From positions 1 through 22,219 of the IMG/VR virus record IMGVR_UViG_3300031566_000406: a stretch of DNA of 22,219 nt, one strand, 5' to 3'. Shown in pieces: positions 1 through 5,227 of the stretch. Both the position numbers and the translations under genes were made by a program. This stretch comes from a virus. The notes beneath the pieces were generated by a model. The model saw only the letters and a program-made list of their open reading frames with translations, was not told the origin of the DNA and did not search any database. Numbering within the stretch: position 1 is the first letter of the stretch; the number at the start of each line of letters is the position of its first letter.

Positions 1-53
1 CCCGTACCGGGCGCTTCCAGCCAGTTTTATCAAAAAGATACAAACTAAACACC

Positions 54-72
54 TAATTGACAACTATAGACC
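54..72 (+). promoter_or_regulatory. possible phage-RNAP-like or sigma70-like promoter
   Basis: The stretch TAATTGACAACTATAGAC resembles the promoters of T7-superfamily RNA polymerases; SP6 promoters contain GTGACACTATAGA, which differs here by one inserted A. It also holds a perfect sigma70 -35 hexamer (TTGACA, 57-62), but the only good -10 (TATACT, 74-79) follows after 11 bp, too close for sigma70. It lies upstream of the rightward gene at 203, with a hairpin in between. No second copy was found in the window, which is the main argument against it. Confidence 0.25.
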
Positions 73-76
73 CTAT

Positions 77-102
77 ACTCCGGCCCGCTTTTTGGCCGGA
101 GT
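77..102. other. stem-loop, 9-bp GC-rich stem, loop CGCTTTTT
   Basis: ACTCCGGCC (77-85) pairs perfectly with GGCCGGAGT (94-102) around the 8-nt loop CGCTTTTT. There is no U-tract after the stem, so it is not a textbook intrinsic terminator on either strand. The same 8-nt loop on a different stem occurs at 1788-1811. Confidence 0.6.
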
Positions 103-175
103 AACACCGGGACTACGTATTTAGCTCTGGGAGTTGTGTTTGTTGCCGCAGACGGGCAGCATCGGGGCTGCGCCC

Positions 176-187
176 GATGATAGTATT
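176..187 (-). repeat. GATGATAGTA repeat, copy 1
   Basis: GATGATAGTATT on the + strand, read as AATACTATCATC on the - strand. The first four bases close a small hairpin (CATCGGG/CCCGATG, 160-179). It lies just upstream of the rightward gene at 203. Confidence 0.7.
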
Positions 188-202
188 GTGTATACTTGAT
201 GC

Positions 203-466
203 ATGACTAAGAAAGTACCCCAAAGACGTAACAAGTTAGCAGGCACTGGCAAGCCAGCATCAGCCGAGAAGAAGGCTTATGATACGAAGTACCATGCGAC
301 TGCTAAGCGTAAGAAGTACAGAGCCGAACTTAATAAATCTAATAAACAATCACCTAATAAAAAAGGTGAAGACAAATCACACACCAAGAGTGGGAAACTA
401 GTTAACGAAAAGCGTGGTAGCAACCGCGCCAGGCAGGGCAAGGGCGGACGAAGCACCAAGAAGTAA
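203..466 (+). CDS. small basic phage protein of unknown function
   Basis: This 87-residue protein is very rich in Lys and Arg. It contains AYDTKYHATAKRKKYRAELN, then a Ser/Asn/Lys-rich stretch, SHTKSGKLV and a C-terminal NRARQGKGGRSTKK. I recognise this pattern (KKYRAELN..., SHTKSGKLV.E.R..NRAR) as a small conserved protein found in many tailed phages. Its function is unknown to me; the charge suggests nucleic-acid binding, which is inference. The ATG follows a weak ribosome-binding region. It is the only rightward gene in the first 2 kb and converges with the leftward block. The antisense 60-residue ORF within it is a shadow. Confidence 0.75.
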   Translation: MTKKVPQRRNKLAGTGKPASAEKKAYDTKYHATAKRKKYRAELNKSNKQSPNKKGEDKSHTKSGKLVNEKRGSNRARQGKGGRSTKK

Positions 467-481
467 GCACATCGCTGCCGC

Positions 482-493
482 GATGATAGTATT
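482..493 (-). repeat. GATGATAGTA repeat, copy 2
   Basis: GATGATAGTATT. Its first bases complete a perfect 6-bp hairpin (CATCGC/GCGATG, 470-485, loop TGCC) directly after the stop of the gene at 203-466. No leftward gene starts immediately downstream of it. Confidence 0.7.
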
Positions 494-634
494 CACACCC
501 CATATAGCTCCCGCTCGAAGCCACAGGTGCCGGGTCGGTACGCTTTAGCCCCGCAGCGAAGCGAGGAGCGTGCGAGCGGTAGCGAGCTAAACATGTCGCT
601 GCGAAGCAGCTCCTTGTGCCTGGCGCTAGAACAA
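494..634. other. gene-free GC-rich segment with short repeats
   Basis: No convincing gene is seen between 467 and 674. The segment holds AGCGAAGCGAGG (555-566) and GCGAGCGGTAGCGAGC (572-587), both of which recur in swapped order at 1826-1866. Degenerate copies of the following hairpin's arms lie at about 615-638. The leftward ORFs here lack ribosome-binding sites and have no recognisable protein sequence. Confidence 0.5.
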
Positions 635-668
635 GCACCGTGCCTGGTCGCTAGACCAAGCACGGTGC
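635..668. terminator. 15-bp stem-loop, likely terminator of the leftward genes
   Basis: GCACCGTGCCTGGTC (635-649) pairs with GACCAAGCACGGTGC (654-668) with one mismatch and the loop GCTA. It lies 6 bp beyond the stop of the leftward gene 675-851, where a terminator for leftward transcription belongs. No U-tract follows, so termination is inferred from position and stem strength. Confidence 0.55.
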
Positions 669-674
669 TGTGTA

Positions 675-851
675 TCATGGCTCAAAGTCTTCGAGCTTCT
701 TGAGCTCGGTGACTACGGCTTTGATGAAGGTGGCAATGCCTTCGGGTGCTTCGGACAGAAGCTTGAACGCTTCGCGAGCGACAGTCATGTCGGTCTCGAT
801 GACGCGGGTTGTGGTAATGCGGATCTTACCTATTGGCACTTTCTTAAACAC
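675..851 (-). CDS. small unknown protein, GTG start
   Basis: I read this as a 58-residue protein beginning at GTG 851, because AGGAG lies 8 bases upstream of that codon. An in-frame ATG at 1016 would extend it through the whole preceding gene. The sequence starts (M)FKKVPIGKIRITTTRVIE and ends VTELKKLEDFEP; it looks like a small mixed alpha/beta protein with an amphipathic helical C-terminus. I do not recognise a family. It is the last of four leftward genes. Repeat copy 3 lies in its leader and a strong hairpin follows its stop. Confidence 0.7.
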   Translation of the reverse strand: MFKKVPIGKIRITTTRVIETDMTVAREAFKLLSEAPEGIATFIKAVVTELKKLEDFEP

Positions 852-877
852 GGGGTGTACTCCTGTGTGAGTGGCGG

Positions 878-889
878 GATGATAGTATT
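878..889 (-). repeat. GATGATAGTA repeat, copy 3
   Basis: On the - strand it reads AATACTATCATC. The stop codon of the upstream leftward gene (889-1083) overlaps its first base. The ribosome-binding site and GTG start of the next gene (851) follow within 30 bases, so it sits exactly in the intergenic gap. Confidence 0.75.
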
Positions 890-1083
890 TACAGCGTACA
901 TGCTGGTGCGAAGTGACACGCGAATGCAGCAAACACTGAGCTGACTGCAAGGACGAATGTCGTGAACACAACAGCTGCAACAACAGCTTTGAGTGTGTCG
1001 AGCAGCACTGATTCAACAGTAGCTGAACGTGGGACGAGCATTTTGCGACGCAGGATGTTGGTGCGTTTTAGTCGATGACTCAT
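889..1083 (-). CDS. small membrane protein with one transmembrane segment
   Basis: This 64-residue protein has a strongly basic N-terminus (SHRLKRTNILRRKMLVPR). One long hydrophobic segment covers roughly residues 26-56 and is rich in Val, Ala, Phe and Leu (KAVVAAVVFTTFVLAVSSVF). That arrangement predicts a single membrane helix, N-terminus in the cytoplasm by the positive-inside rule. The start is well supported: GGAG lies 6 bases upstream of the ATG, with repeat copy 4 just before it. A short holin-like or other phage membrane protein is possible, but no lysis gene is next to it and I do not assign a function. Confidence 0.7.
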   Translation of the reverse strand: MSHRLKRTNILRRKMLVPRSATVESVLLDTLKAVVAAVVFTTFVLAVSSVFAAFACHFAPACTL

Positions 1084-1094
1084 GATGGGCTCCG

Positions 1095-1106
1095 GATGAT
1101 AGTAAA
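1095..1106 (-). repeat. GATGATAGTA repeat, copy 4
   Basis: GATGATAGTAAA; the 10-bp core is exact. On the - strand it is followed by a GGAG ribosome-binding site and the ATG of the gene at 889-1083, 11 bases away. Confidence 0.75.
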
Positions 1107-1110
1107 TGTA

Positions 1111-1139
1111 GTGGACGGCGAACTATGTTCGCCGTCCAC
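1111..1139. terminator. perfect 13-bp inverted repeat after the leftward gene
   Basis: GTGGACGGCGAAC (1111-1123) and GTTCGCCGTCCAC (1127-1139) form a perfect 13-bp stem with loop TAT. It lies 9 bases beyond the stop of the leftward gene 1149-1328. No U-tract follows. It could terminate transcription, protect a 3' end, or act as a processing site or a protein-binding dyad. Confidence 0.6.
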
Positions 1140-1148
1140 GCATATGCG

Positions 1149-1328
1149 CTACTTGTCTTCGCGCTTGGCTTCAAGAATGCCCATCTTGATTTCGTGGGCG
1201 GTGTCGAGAGCAATACGCTTGATGTTACGTGCTGCTGCTTTGGGCTGACGGAAGGCGAAGATTGCCGTTCGTGCAGTGCGTGTCGCGAACCGGCGACGGC
1301 GGGATGCCTTGGTGTTGGCGTCTGACAT
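1149..1328 (-). CDS. small basic helical protein of unknown function
   Basis: This 59-residue protein is below the size usually listed. It starts MSDANTKASRRRRFATRTAR and ends IKMGILEAKREDK, is rich in Arg, Lys and Ala, and looks entirely helical. It may bind nucleic acid, which is inference from charge only. The ATG abuts repeat copy 5, and GGAG lies just upstream of that repeat, 10 bases from the ATG. A 13-bp inverted repeat follows the stop. The longer overlapping leftward ORF in another frame (1013-1387) has low-complexity sequence and no ribosome-binding site, so I treat it as a shadow. Confidence 0.7.
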   Translation of the reverse strand: MSDANTKASRRRRFATRTARTAIFAFRQPKAAARNIKRIALDTAHEIKMGILEAKREDK

Positions 1329-1340
1329 GATGATAGTACT
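1329..1340 (-). repeat. GATGATAGTA repeat, copy 5
   Basis: GATGATAGTACT. On the - strand TACTATCATC is directly followed by the ATG at 1328, with GGAG immediately before the repeat. If TACTAT were a -10 box, this message would be leaderless, which argues against a simple promoter role for every copy. Confidence 0.7.
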
Positions 1341-1352
1341 CCAGTAGGTGGC

Positions 1353-1368
1353 TGCACTAACGAGTGCA
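1353..1368. other. 6-bp stem-loop
   Basis: TGCACT/AGTGCA with loop AACG, in the gap between two leftward genes. It is the weakest of three hairpins clustered at 1353-1428. Confidence 0.35.
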
Positions 1369-1382
1369 CGGTGTATGTAGCG

Positions 1383-1397
1383 GTCAACTCAGTTGAC
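1383..1397. promoter_or_regulatory. 15-bp perfect dyad, operator candidate
   Basis: GTCAACT-C-AGTTGAC is a perfect palindrome around a central C. The length and half-site spacing fit a dimeric repressor operator, and it lies in an intergenic gap ahead of leftward gene 1149-1328. No repressor gene is visible in the window to match it, and it could instead be part of a transcript hairpin. Confidence 0.35.
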
Positions 1398-1402
1398 TAC
1401 CA

Positions 1403-1428
1403 GTGCCAGCATGCGTTCCTGCTAGTGC
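1403..1428 (-). other. imperfect stem-loop after leftward gene
   Basis: GTGCCAGCA and TGCTAGTGC pair, with two G-U pairs and one mismatch, around an 8-nt loop. It starts 13 bases past the stop of the gene 1441-1728, so it may help terminate leftward transcription. Confidence 0.3.
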
Positions 1429-1440
1429 AGCCTGTTAAAG

Positions 1441-1728
1441 TTAGGAAGCTTCGGCATCCTTCCGAGCTTTCCAAGTGTCGAACTCTTCGCCGCAAGGGAA
1501 GAAGCCGTTGGGTTCATCAGCGAAGTGCTGACGCCAGTACTCCATGCTGATGACAGCGACAGAGCTGAAGAGCTCAGCACGTGCTTCGGCAAGTTCAACC
1601 GACTTGAAGCGCTCGGTGCCGACCAGCGTTTGCTTGTCGCTCCAAAGTATGAAAAGCATACTCATTCCGAGTATGTCCGTGTAGATCTCGATCTTGCGAT
1701 CGCCGAGCCTGCGGGTTTGTCCGCTCAT
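1441..1728 (-). CDS. unknown 95-residue phage protein
   Basis: I place the start at ATG 1728 because GGAG lies 8 bases upstream. The in-frame ATG at 1746 lies upstream of that GGAG and has no clear site of its own. The protein begins MSGQTRRLGDRKIEIYTD, has a mixed core (MLFILWSDKQTLVGTERFKS), then a helical Ala/Glu stretch and a C-terminal part with Trp, Phe and a single Cys. I do not recognise a family. It is the first gene of the leftward block. The rightward ORF opposite (1525-1836) runs into a GC-rich repeat and is taken as a shadow. Confidence 0.65.
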   Translation of the reverse strand: MSGQTRRLGDRKIEIYTDILGMSMLFILWSDKQTLVGTERFKSVELAEARAELFSSVAVISMEYWRQHFADEPNGFFPCGEEFDTWKARKDAEAS

Positions 1729-1787
1729 GGTATAATCTCCAATCAACGTATTAAGCCTGATTGCCTAATACACCTGACCGCCCTTTA

Positions 1788-1811
1788 CAGCGCATCGCTT
1801 TTTATGCGCTG
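1788..1811. other. stem-loop, 8-bp stem, loop CGCTTTTT
   Basis: CAGCGCAT (1788-1795) pairs perfectly with ATGCGCTG (1804-1811). The loop CGCTTTTT is identical to that of the 77-102 hairpin, while the stem is unrelated. Confidence 0.55.
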
Positions 1812-1825
1812 TTGCTTTGCTCTTC

Positions 1826-1866
1826 GCGAGCGGTAGCGAGCGTTACATGCCCCGAGCGAAGCGAGG
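1826..1866. repeat. GC-rich repeat pair, second copy
   Basis: GCGAGCGGTAGCGAGC (1826-1841) is an exact 16-bp copy of 572-587, and ACATG follows three bases later in both places. AGCGAAGCGAGG (1855-1866) is an exact copy of 555-566. The two words are in reversed order relative to the first copy. Confidence 0.6.
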
Positions 1867-2013
1867 CCGTAGCCCTGTGGTACCATGGGTCCCATACAAG
1901 GATCGTTAATCTAGAGGCGAAGGCGAATCCGAAGTGGGGCTCTTTCTTTCAGAACTTATGGAGAGACCCTGCACGCGGACAAGGATCTAATTTTTCGAGT
2001 GGAGAACTAAACT

Positions 2014-2133
2014 ATGATCTTAGTACGTAATACTTGCTGTAAATGTAGCTACGTTTGGGAGGACTTTGCTGGTGCTAAAAAGGTGTTGTGTCCTAAATGC
2101 AAGAGTTGGTACCGGGTAGCTAAGAAACTATGA
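2014..2133 (+). CDS. tiny zinc-ribbon-like protein
   Basis: This 39-residue ORF is too short for most gene finders. It starts MILVRNTCCKCSYVW and continues to VLCPKCKSWYRV. It has two CxxC knuckles (C8/C11, with an extra C9, and C26/C29) about 14 residues apart, the spacing of a zinc ribbon. GGAG lies 9 bases before the ATG. Its stop overlaps the ATG of the next ORF (ATGA), indicating translational coupling. It opens the long rightward operon. Zinc binding is inferred from Cys spacing; the role is unknown. Confidence 0.7.
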   Translation: MILVRNTCCKCSYVWEDFAGAKKVLCPKCKSWYRVAKKL

Positions 2134-2234
2134 AATTCTTTTGTAAAAATTGCAACAAGGTTTTTACCAAGCCCTGTAAGTGTCGTTGGAGAATATGCCC
2201 GAGGTGCGGAAAGATATGTCCACAGAAAAAATAG
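2130..2234 (+). CDS. tiny cysteine-rich zinc-binding-like protein
   Basis: The 34-residue product is MKFFCKNCNKVFTKP followed by CKCRWRICPRCGKICPQKK. It has seven cysteines: C5xxC8, C16xC18, C23xxC26 and C30. They could hold one or two zinc ions. It overlaps the preceding ORF by 4 bases (ATGA) and the next gene by about 19. No family is recognised; the composition resembles small zinc-finger proteins scattered in phage genomes. Being read in the same chain as another Cys-rich ORF and an HNH gene with paired CxxC makes it more credible than its length alone. Confidence 0.6.
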   Translation: MKFFCKNCNKVFTKPCKCRWRICPRCGKICPQKK

Positions 2235-2479
2235 CTGTAATTACACGTACGAGTTACGTGGCTAAAGAGTTAGTTCTACCCGAAGGTTTCGTCGCTTTTG
2301 GCCTTTTCGCATCTGTTTGCGGTCAAGGTTTCGACGACATACATATTATGTTCCTACCAGAAACTCCTAAGGAGCTCTCGATAATTATGAGCGCCTGGCA
2401 TACAAGGCTTCTTCCTGGTGGTGGCGAAGGTTTCAAGGCTTGGCAGAGGTATGTTAATTGCTTAGGTTCACGTGCATAG
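2216..2479 (+). CDS. unknown 87-residue protein
   Basis: I prefer the ATG at 2216 (MSTEKIAVITRTSYVAKELV), preceded by GGAAAG, over the upstream GTG 2180 or ATG 2195, which lie deep inside the previous ORF. The protein is alpha/beta in appearance, with FGLFASVCGQGFDDIHIMFL in the middle and a Trp-containing helical C-terminus. The phrasing 'VCGQGFDDIHIMF...P' looks like a small globular domain. I do not recognise the family. It overlaps both neighbours, which fits a tightly packed phage operon. Confidence 0.6.
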   Translation: MSTEKIAVITRTSYVAKELVLPEGFVAFGLFASVCGQGFDDIHIMFLPETPKELSIIMSAWHTRLLPGGGEGFKAWQRYVNCLGSRA

Positions 2480-2865
2480 ATTGTAGACGGAGTAAACCCG
2501 TTTTCCAGCACGGTCGTGCTGGTAGGTGCACTATATGTACAAAAATTTTTTATGACAGAAATCGTCCTCCACCCTCCGCCGACCGCCGCTCCCAGGATCG
2601 TCGGCGTAAGCGTGAAATCCCCAAATCCCTGTTGAGGTGTAGGGATATGTGGTATAAAGTATCAACGTACCCCGGCCTACATAGGCCGGAGTGGGTAGCT
2701 TTTGAGGATATGCTGCCTATATACGAACGAGCTGAAGAGATTGGCGGTGTAGTTCGTCACATCATTCCATTGAAAAAGGATCCTGACGTATGCGGTCTGC
2801 ACTGTCCCAAGAACTTATACATACAAGTGAAGAGTCGCGGACCCTGCCCGACAGACCAGATCTGA
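2458..2865 (+). CDS. HNH endonuclease-like protein, TTG start
   Basis: The 135-residue protein has an N-terminal double zinc knuckle (C6xxC9 and C24xxC27), then a basic Arg-rich linker, and a C-terminal RHIIPL...VCGLHCPKNLYIQ. The C-terminal pattern matches phage HNH proteins, which typically read DHIxPL...VCGLHxxxNL. Here H101, H115 and N119 are kept, but the usual Asp before H101 is Arg, so cleavage activity is doubtful. TTG 2458 keeps the first CxxC and has AGGT 7 bases upstream; the first ATG is at codon 64 and would lose the zinc knuckles. HNH proteins next to terminase are common in tailed phages and can aid packaging-linked cleavage. Confidence 0.7.
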   Translation: MLRFTCIDCRRSKPVFQHGRAGRCTICTKIFYDRNRPPPSADRRSQDRRRKREIPKSLLRCRDMWYKVSTYPGLHRPEWVAFEDMLPIYERAEEIGGVVRHIIPLKKDPDVCGLHCPKNLYIQVKSRGPCPTDQI

Positions 2866-3353
2866 GTGACAAGCAGATAGATTTTTTGCAGGTGTATACA
2901 AGTAATCCGTTTATCCCCCTTAGAGAAATATGCAAGCAGACTGGTATCCTCCCCCGGACCGTCAGGGGCTGGAAAAAGAAATCTGCTAATTTTCAGAAGG
3001 CACTTCTTAAAGAACAGAATCGTTCCCAAGCCGTCAGTAATATGTCGCGTAAGCGGGTCATGCGCGGGATGCTGGAGGCGGTGGATATGGCCCGAGACAT
3101 GCGCCAGCCGAATACCATGATAACGGGCATGAAAGAGATTGGACGCATGTGCGGGTTCTACGAACCAGAACGCAGGGAAATAGTTATCAGTCAAAATCAC
3201 GCGACCATGCTTAAGGAAATTAAAACGCTTTCACGCGAGGATCTCTTGGCGTTAGCGCAGAAACAGGACGATGAGGATCCCATCGTTCCCGAAATATACG
3301 ACGATGAAGGAGTCATAGAACATGAAAGTGAAGATAGCGAAGATTTGCCTTGA
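2790..3353 (+). CDS. terS: terminase small subunit
   Basis: This 187-residue protein would recognise the phage DNA packaging site and load the large subunit. After a flexible start it has a helix-turn-helix (about residues 26-68: SDKQIDFLQVY, IPLREICKQTGILPRTVRGW), the typical N-terminal DNA-binding domain. A helical oligomerisation region follows, with KEIGRMCGFYEPE (115-127), a phrase common in small terminases. The acidic C-terminus (DDEDPIVPEIYDDEG...) is typical of the part that touches TerL. The ATG has AAGGA 9 bases upstream and overlaps the HNH gene by 76 bases. Position just before terL supports the call. Confidence 0.85.
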   Translation: MRSALSQELIHTSEESRTLPDRPDLSDKQIDFLQVYTSNPFIPLREICKQTGILPRTVRGWKKKSANFQKALLKEQNRSQAVSNMSRKRVMRGMLEAVDMARDMRQPNTMITGMKEIGRMCGFYEPERREIVISQNHATMLKEIKTLSREDLLALAQKQDDEDPIVPEIYDDEGVIEHESEDSEDLP

Positions 3354-3624
3354 GATTGACGGCAAGAAGATTGAGCTTACTTTAAAGCAGGCGCAGCAGT
3401 TGAAAGATGTGCTGAACGATACGTTTGGCGAGACGGTTACGGAGTATATTTACCCGTATCATGCGTATCCGTACTCTACCACGACATTTACTACCACCAC
3501 CCAGCCCACCGTCACCCGGCCGCAGATATGGTGTAATGCTGGCGATACATACGCCATGAGTGCTGCGAATATATCGGGTGAACTTAACAGCAGTGGGACG
3601 ATGACGCTTGCTCTCAACGGCTAA
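3322..3624 (+). CDS. unknown protein between terS and terL
   Basis: This 100-residue protein starts MKVKIAKICLEIDGKKIELT with AGGAG 9 bases upstream. The first ~35 residues look like a compact beta-alpha unit (LTLKQAQQLKDVLNDTF). A Tyr/Pro and Thr-rich linker follows (HAYPYSTTTFTTTTQPT), then a beta-like C-terminus ending in ELNSSGTMTLALNG. It overlaps terS by 32 bases and terL by 17, so translation is coupled to both terminase subunits. I do not recognise a family and assign no function. Confidence 0.7.
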   Translation: MKVKIAKICLEIDGKKIELTLKQAQQLKDVLNDTFGETVTEYIYPYHAYPYSTTTFTTTTQPTVTRPQIWCNAGDTYAMSAANISGELNSSGTMTLALNG

Positions 3625-5194
3625 ACACAACGCGTATCTGCAGGAGCTCTATCGTAGAGAGCTGTTGAAGCGCGATTTGCTGGAGTTTACCAAGGAGATC
3701 GAAGGGCCCAACTACATGGCTGGCTGGGTCCATCGGGATATCTGTCATCGGCTGGAAAAGTTCTCCCAGGCCGTAATAAATCAGCAGTCTCCGCGTTTAA
3801 TGTTGTTGATGCCGCCGCGACACGGGAAAAGTATCCTGGCCAGCCAGGTTTTCCCTTCCTGGCACCTCGGGTTGCAGCCAAGTCATGAAATTATCAATGT
3901 TGGATACAATCTAGACCTTCCAACTCGATTCTCACGCAGAGTGAGGGATATTCTCGCACAGCCGGAATATCATGCAATTTTCCCGGACACACAGTTAGAT
4001 CCTAAATCTCAGGGCGTTGAAGCCTGGTTGACCAGTTCCAGAGGTGGTTTTACCGCTGCCGGACGTGGTGGTGGTATCACCGGTAAGGGTGCGCACGTAC
4101 TTATTGTCGACGACCCCATAAAAAACATGGAAGAGGCGGATAATTTTGACATCCGTGAGAAATTGGAGGATTGGTACTTCTCCACAGCCTATACGCGCTT
4201 GGCCCCTGGTGGCGGCGTGCTTATTATCGAGACGATGTGGCACGACGACGACCTCGCTGGACGGCTACTCACTAAGATGGACACCGAGCCGGACGCGGAG
4301 CAGTTTGAGGTTATAAGGTATCCGGCCATCAGTACGAAGTACGAGTATCGGGACACCACCACCCAGGTTATGCAGTACTCCGACACCCAGTTGAAGGATA
4401 AAACCCTAGAGTTGCTACGGCCGCCGGGCGAGGCGCTCCACTCCGAGCGTTATCCGCTCGAGTTTCTTACACGGGTGAGGAATAACGCCCCGGCACGAGT
4501 CTGGTCAGCGCTGTATCAACAGGATCCTGTGCCTGAGGAAGGTCTGGTTTTCTCGCGTGATATGTTCCACTACGCCCCATCTATACCGTCGAAGTCGAAT
4601 AAGCGGTACTACATCGCGTGGGATTTTGCCATCAGCGAAAAACAGAGGGCGGATTACACCGTTGGCGTCTGCCTGATGCAGGATGAGAACGATAACCTGT
4701 ATTTGGTTGACTTGGTACGTTTTCAGGCTGGAACTGAGCGTATTACTGACGAATTTATTAATATGATCAAGCGTTGGTCCGGGATTTCCGGTTCTACTCT
4801 GAATTTGGGGGTTGAGGACGGGCAGATTTGGAAAGCGATTAAGTCTACGTTGATGCAGCGGATGAAAGAAGAGAAGGCGTATGTAGCAATTGAAGTGTTA
4901 CAGGCGATCTCAGATAAACAGTCACGTGCTACGGCATTACAGGGCCGGATGGAGCACGGACGTTTCTGGTTTATCGCCGGCAAGCCGTATAATAAAGAAG
5001 CTGAGCGCGAGCTACAGCGATTCCCAGCAGGTAGGAACGATGATATAGTAGATGCCATCTCCTGGGCCGTACGACTAGCTACCGGCAAGAAACCCCGACG
5101 AGCTCCCGTAGCTAAGAAAATTAAGTCATGGAAGGATGAACTTAACAAACACTTGGGGCACGGTACCACCGGCAGCGGACACATGTCTGCCTAG
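3608..5194 (+). CDS. terL: terminase large subunit (packaging ATPase/nuclease)
   Basis: This 528-residue protein is the ATP-driven DNA packaging motor and headful/cos nuclease. Walker A is PPRHGKS (69-75), Walker B VLIVDDP (164-170), and the coupling motif is near ETMWHDDD (208-215). The RNase H-like nuclease has acidic residues at D339 (AWDFA), E403 (GVEDG) and D478/D479 (NDDIVDA). Length and motif order are normal for the family. The start must be TTG 3608 because a stop lies two codons upstream in frame and the first ATG (codon 37) would lose the conserved helical N-terminus (YRRELLKRDLLEFTKE). The weak start overlapping the previous gene suggests low, coupled expression. Confidence 0.95.
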   Translation: MLSTAKHNAYLQELYRRELLKRDLLEFTKEIEGPNYMAGWVHRDICHRLEKFSQAVINQQSPRLMLLMPPRHGKSILASQVFPSWHLGLQPSHEIINVGYNLDLPTRFSRRVRDILAQPEYHAIFPDTQLDPKSQGVEAWLTSSRGGFTAAGRGGGITGKGAHVLIVDDPIKNMEEADNFDIREKLEDWYFSTAYTRLAPGGGVLIIETMWHDDDLAGRLLTKMDTEPDAEQFEVIRYPAISTKYEYRDTTTQVMQYSDTQLKDKTLELLRPPGEALHSERYPLEFLTRVRNNAPARVWSALYQQDPVPEEGLVFSRDMFHYAPSIPSKSNKRYYIAWDFAISEKQRADYTVGVCLMQDENDNLYLVDLVRFQAGTERITDEFINMIKRWSGISGSTLNLGVEDGQIWKAIKSTLMQRMKEEKAYVAIEVLQAISDKQSRATALQGRMEHGRFWFIAGKPYNKEAERELQRFPAGRNDDIVDAISWAVRLATGKKPRRAPVAKKIKSWKDELNKHLGHGTTGSGHMSA

Positions 5195-5227
5195 ATTTTG
5201 GAGCCACAACCTATAGGAGATTTTAAG

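Larger units (their letters stand above)
1729..2013. promoter_or_regulatory. divergent intergenic region between leftward and rightward blocks
   Basis: These 285 bases separate the leftward block from the long rightward block, so promoters for both directions are expected here. It contains a hairpin (1788-1811), two GC-rich repeats (1826-1841, 1855-1866) and the overlapping GGTACC and ATGGG-TC-CCAT symmetry at about 1881-1897. I see no clear sigma70 promoter. The rightward ORF 1761-2030 starts at TTG, crosses the repeats and has no site upstream, so I do not call it. Confidence 0.4.

Noticed and set aside
1013-1387. Leftward 124-residue ORF
   Set aside because: It is out of frame with the 59-residue gene that has a ribosome-binding site, a natural stop and a hairpin. 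Its Ser/Pro/His-rich sequence looks like a shadow.
1766-1771. TAATAC, the start of a T7 promoter
   Set aside because: The bases after it do not match the rest of the T7 promoter.
1525-1836. Rightward 103-residue ORF opposite the 1441-1728 gene
   Set aside because: The leftward gene has a clear GGAG and better composition; this one continues into the repeat-rich divergent region.
1761-2030. Rightward 89-residue ORF starting at TTG
   Set aside because: It runs through GC-rich repeats, lacks a ribosome-binding site and has no plausible protein character. The good start at 2014 lies in another frame.
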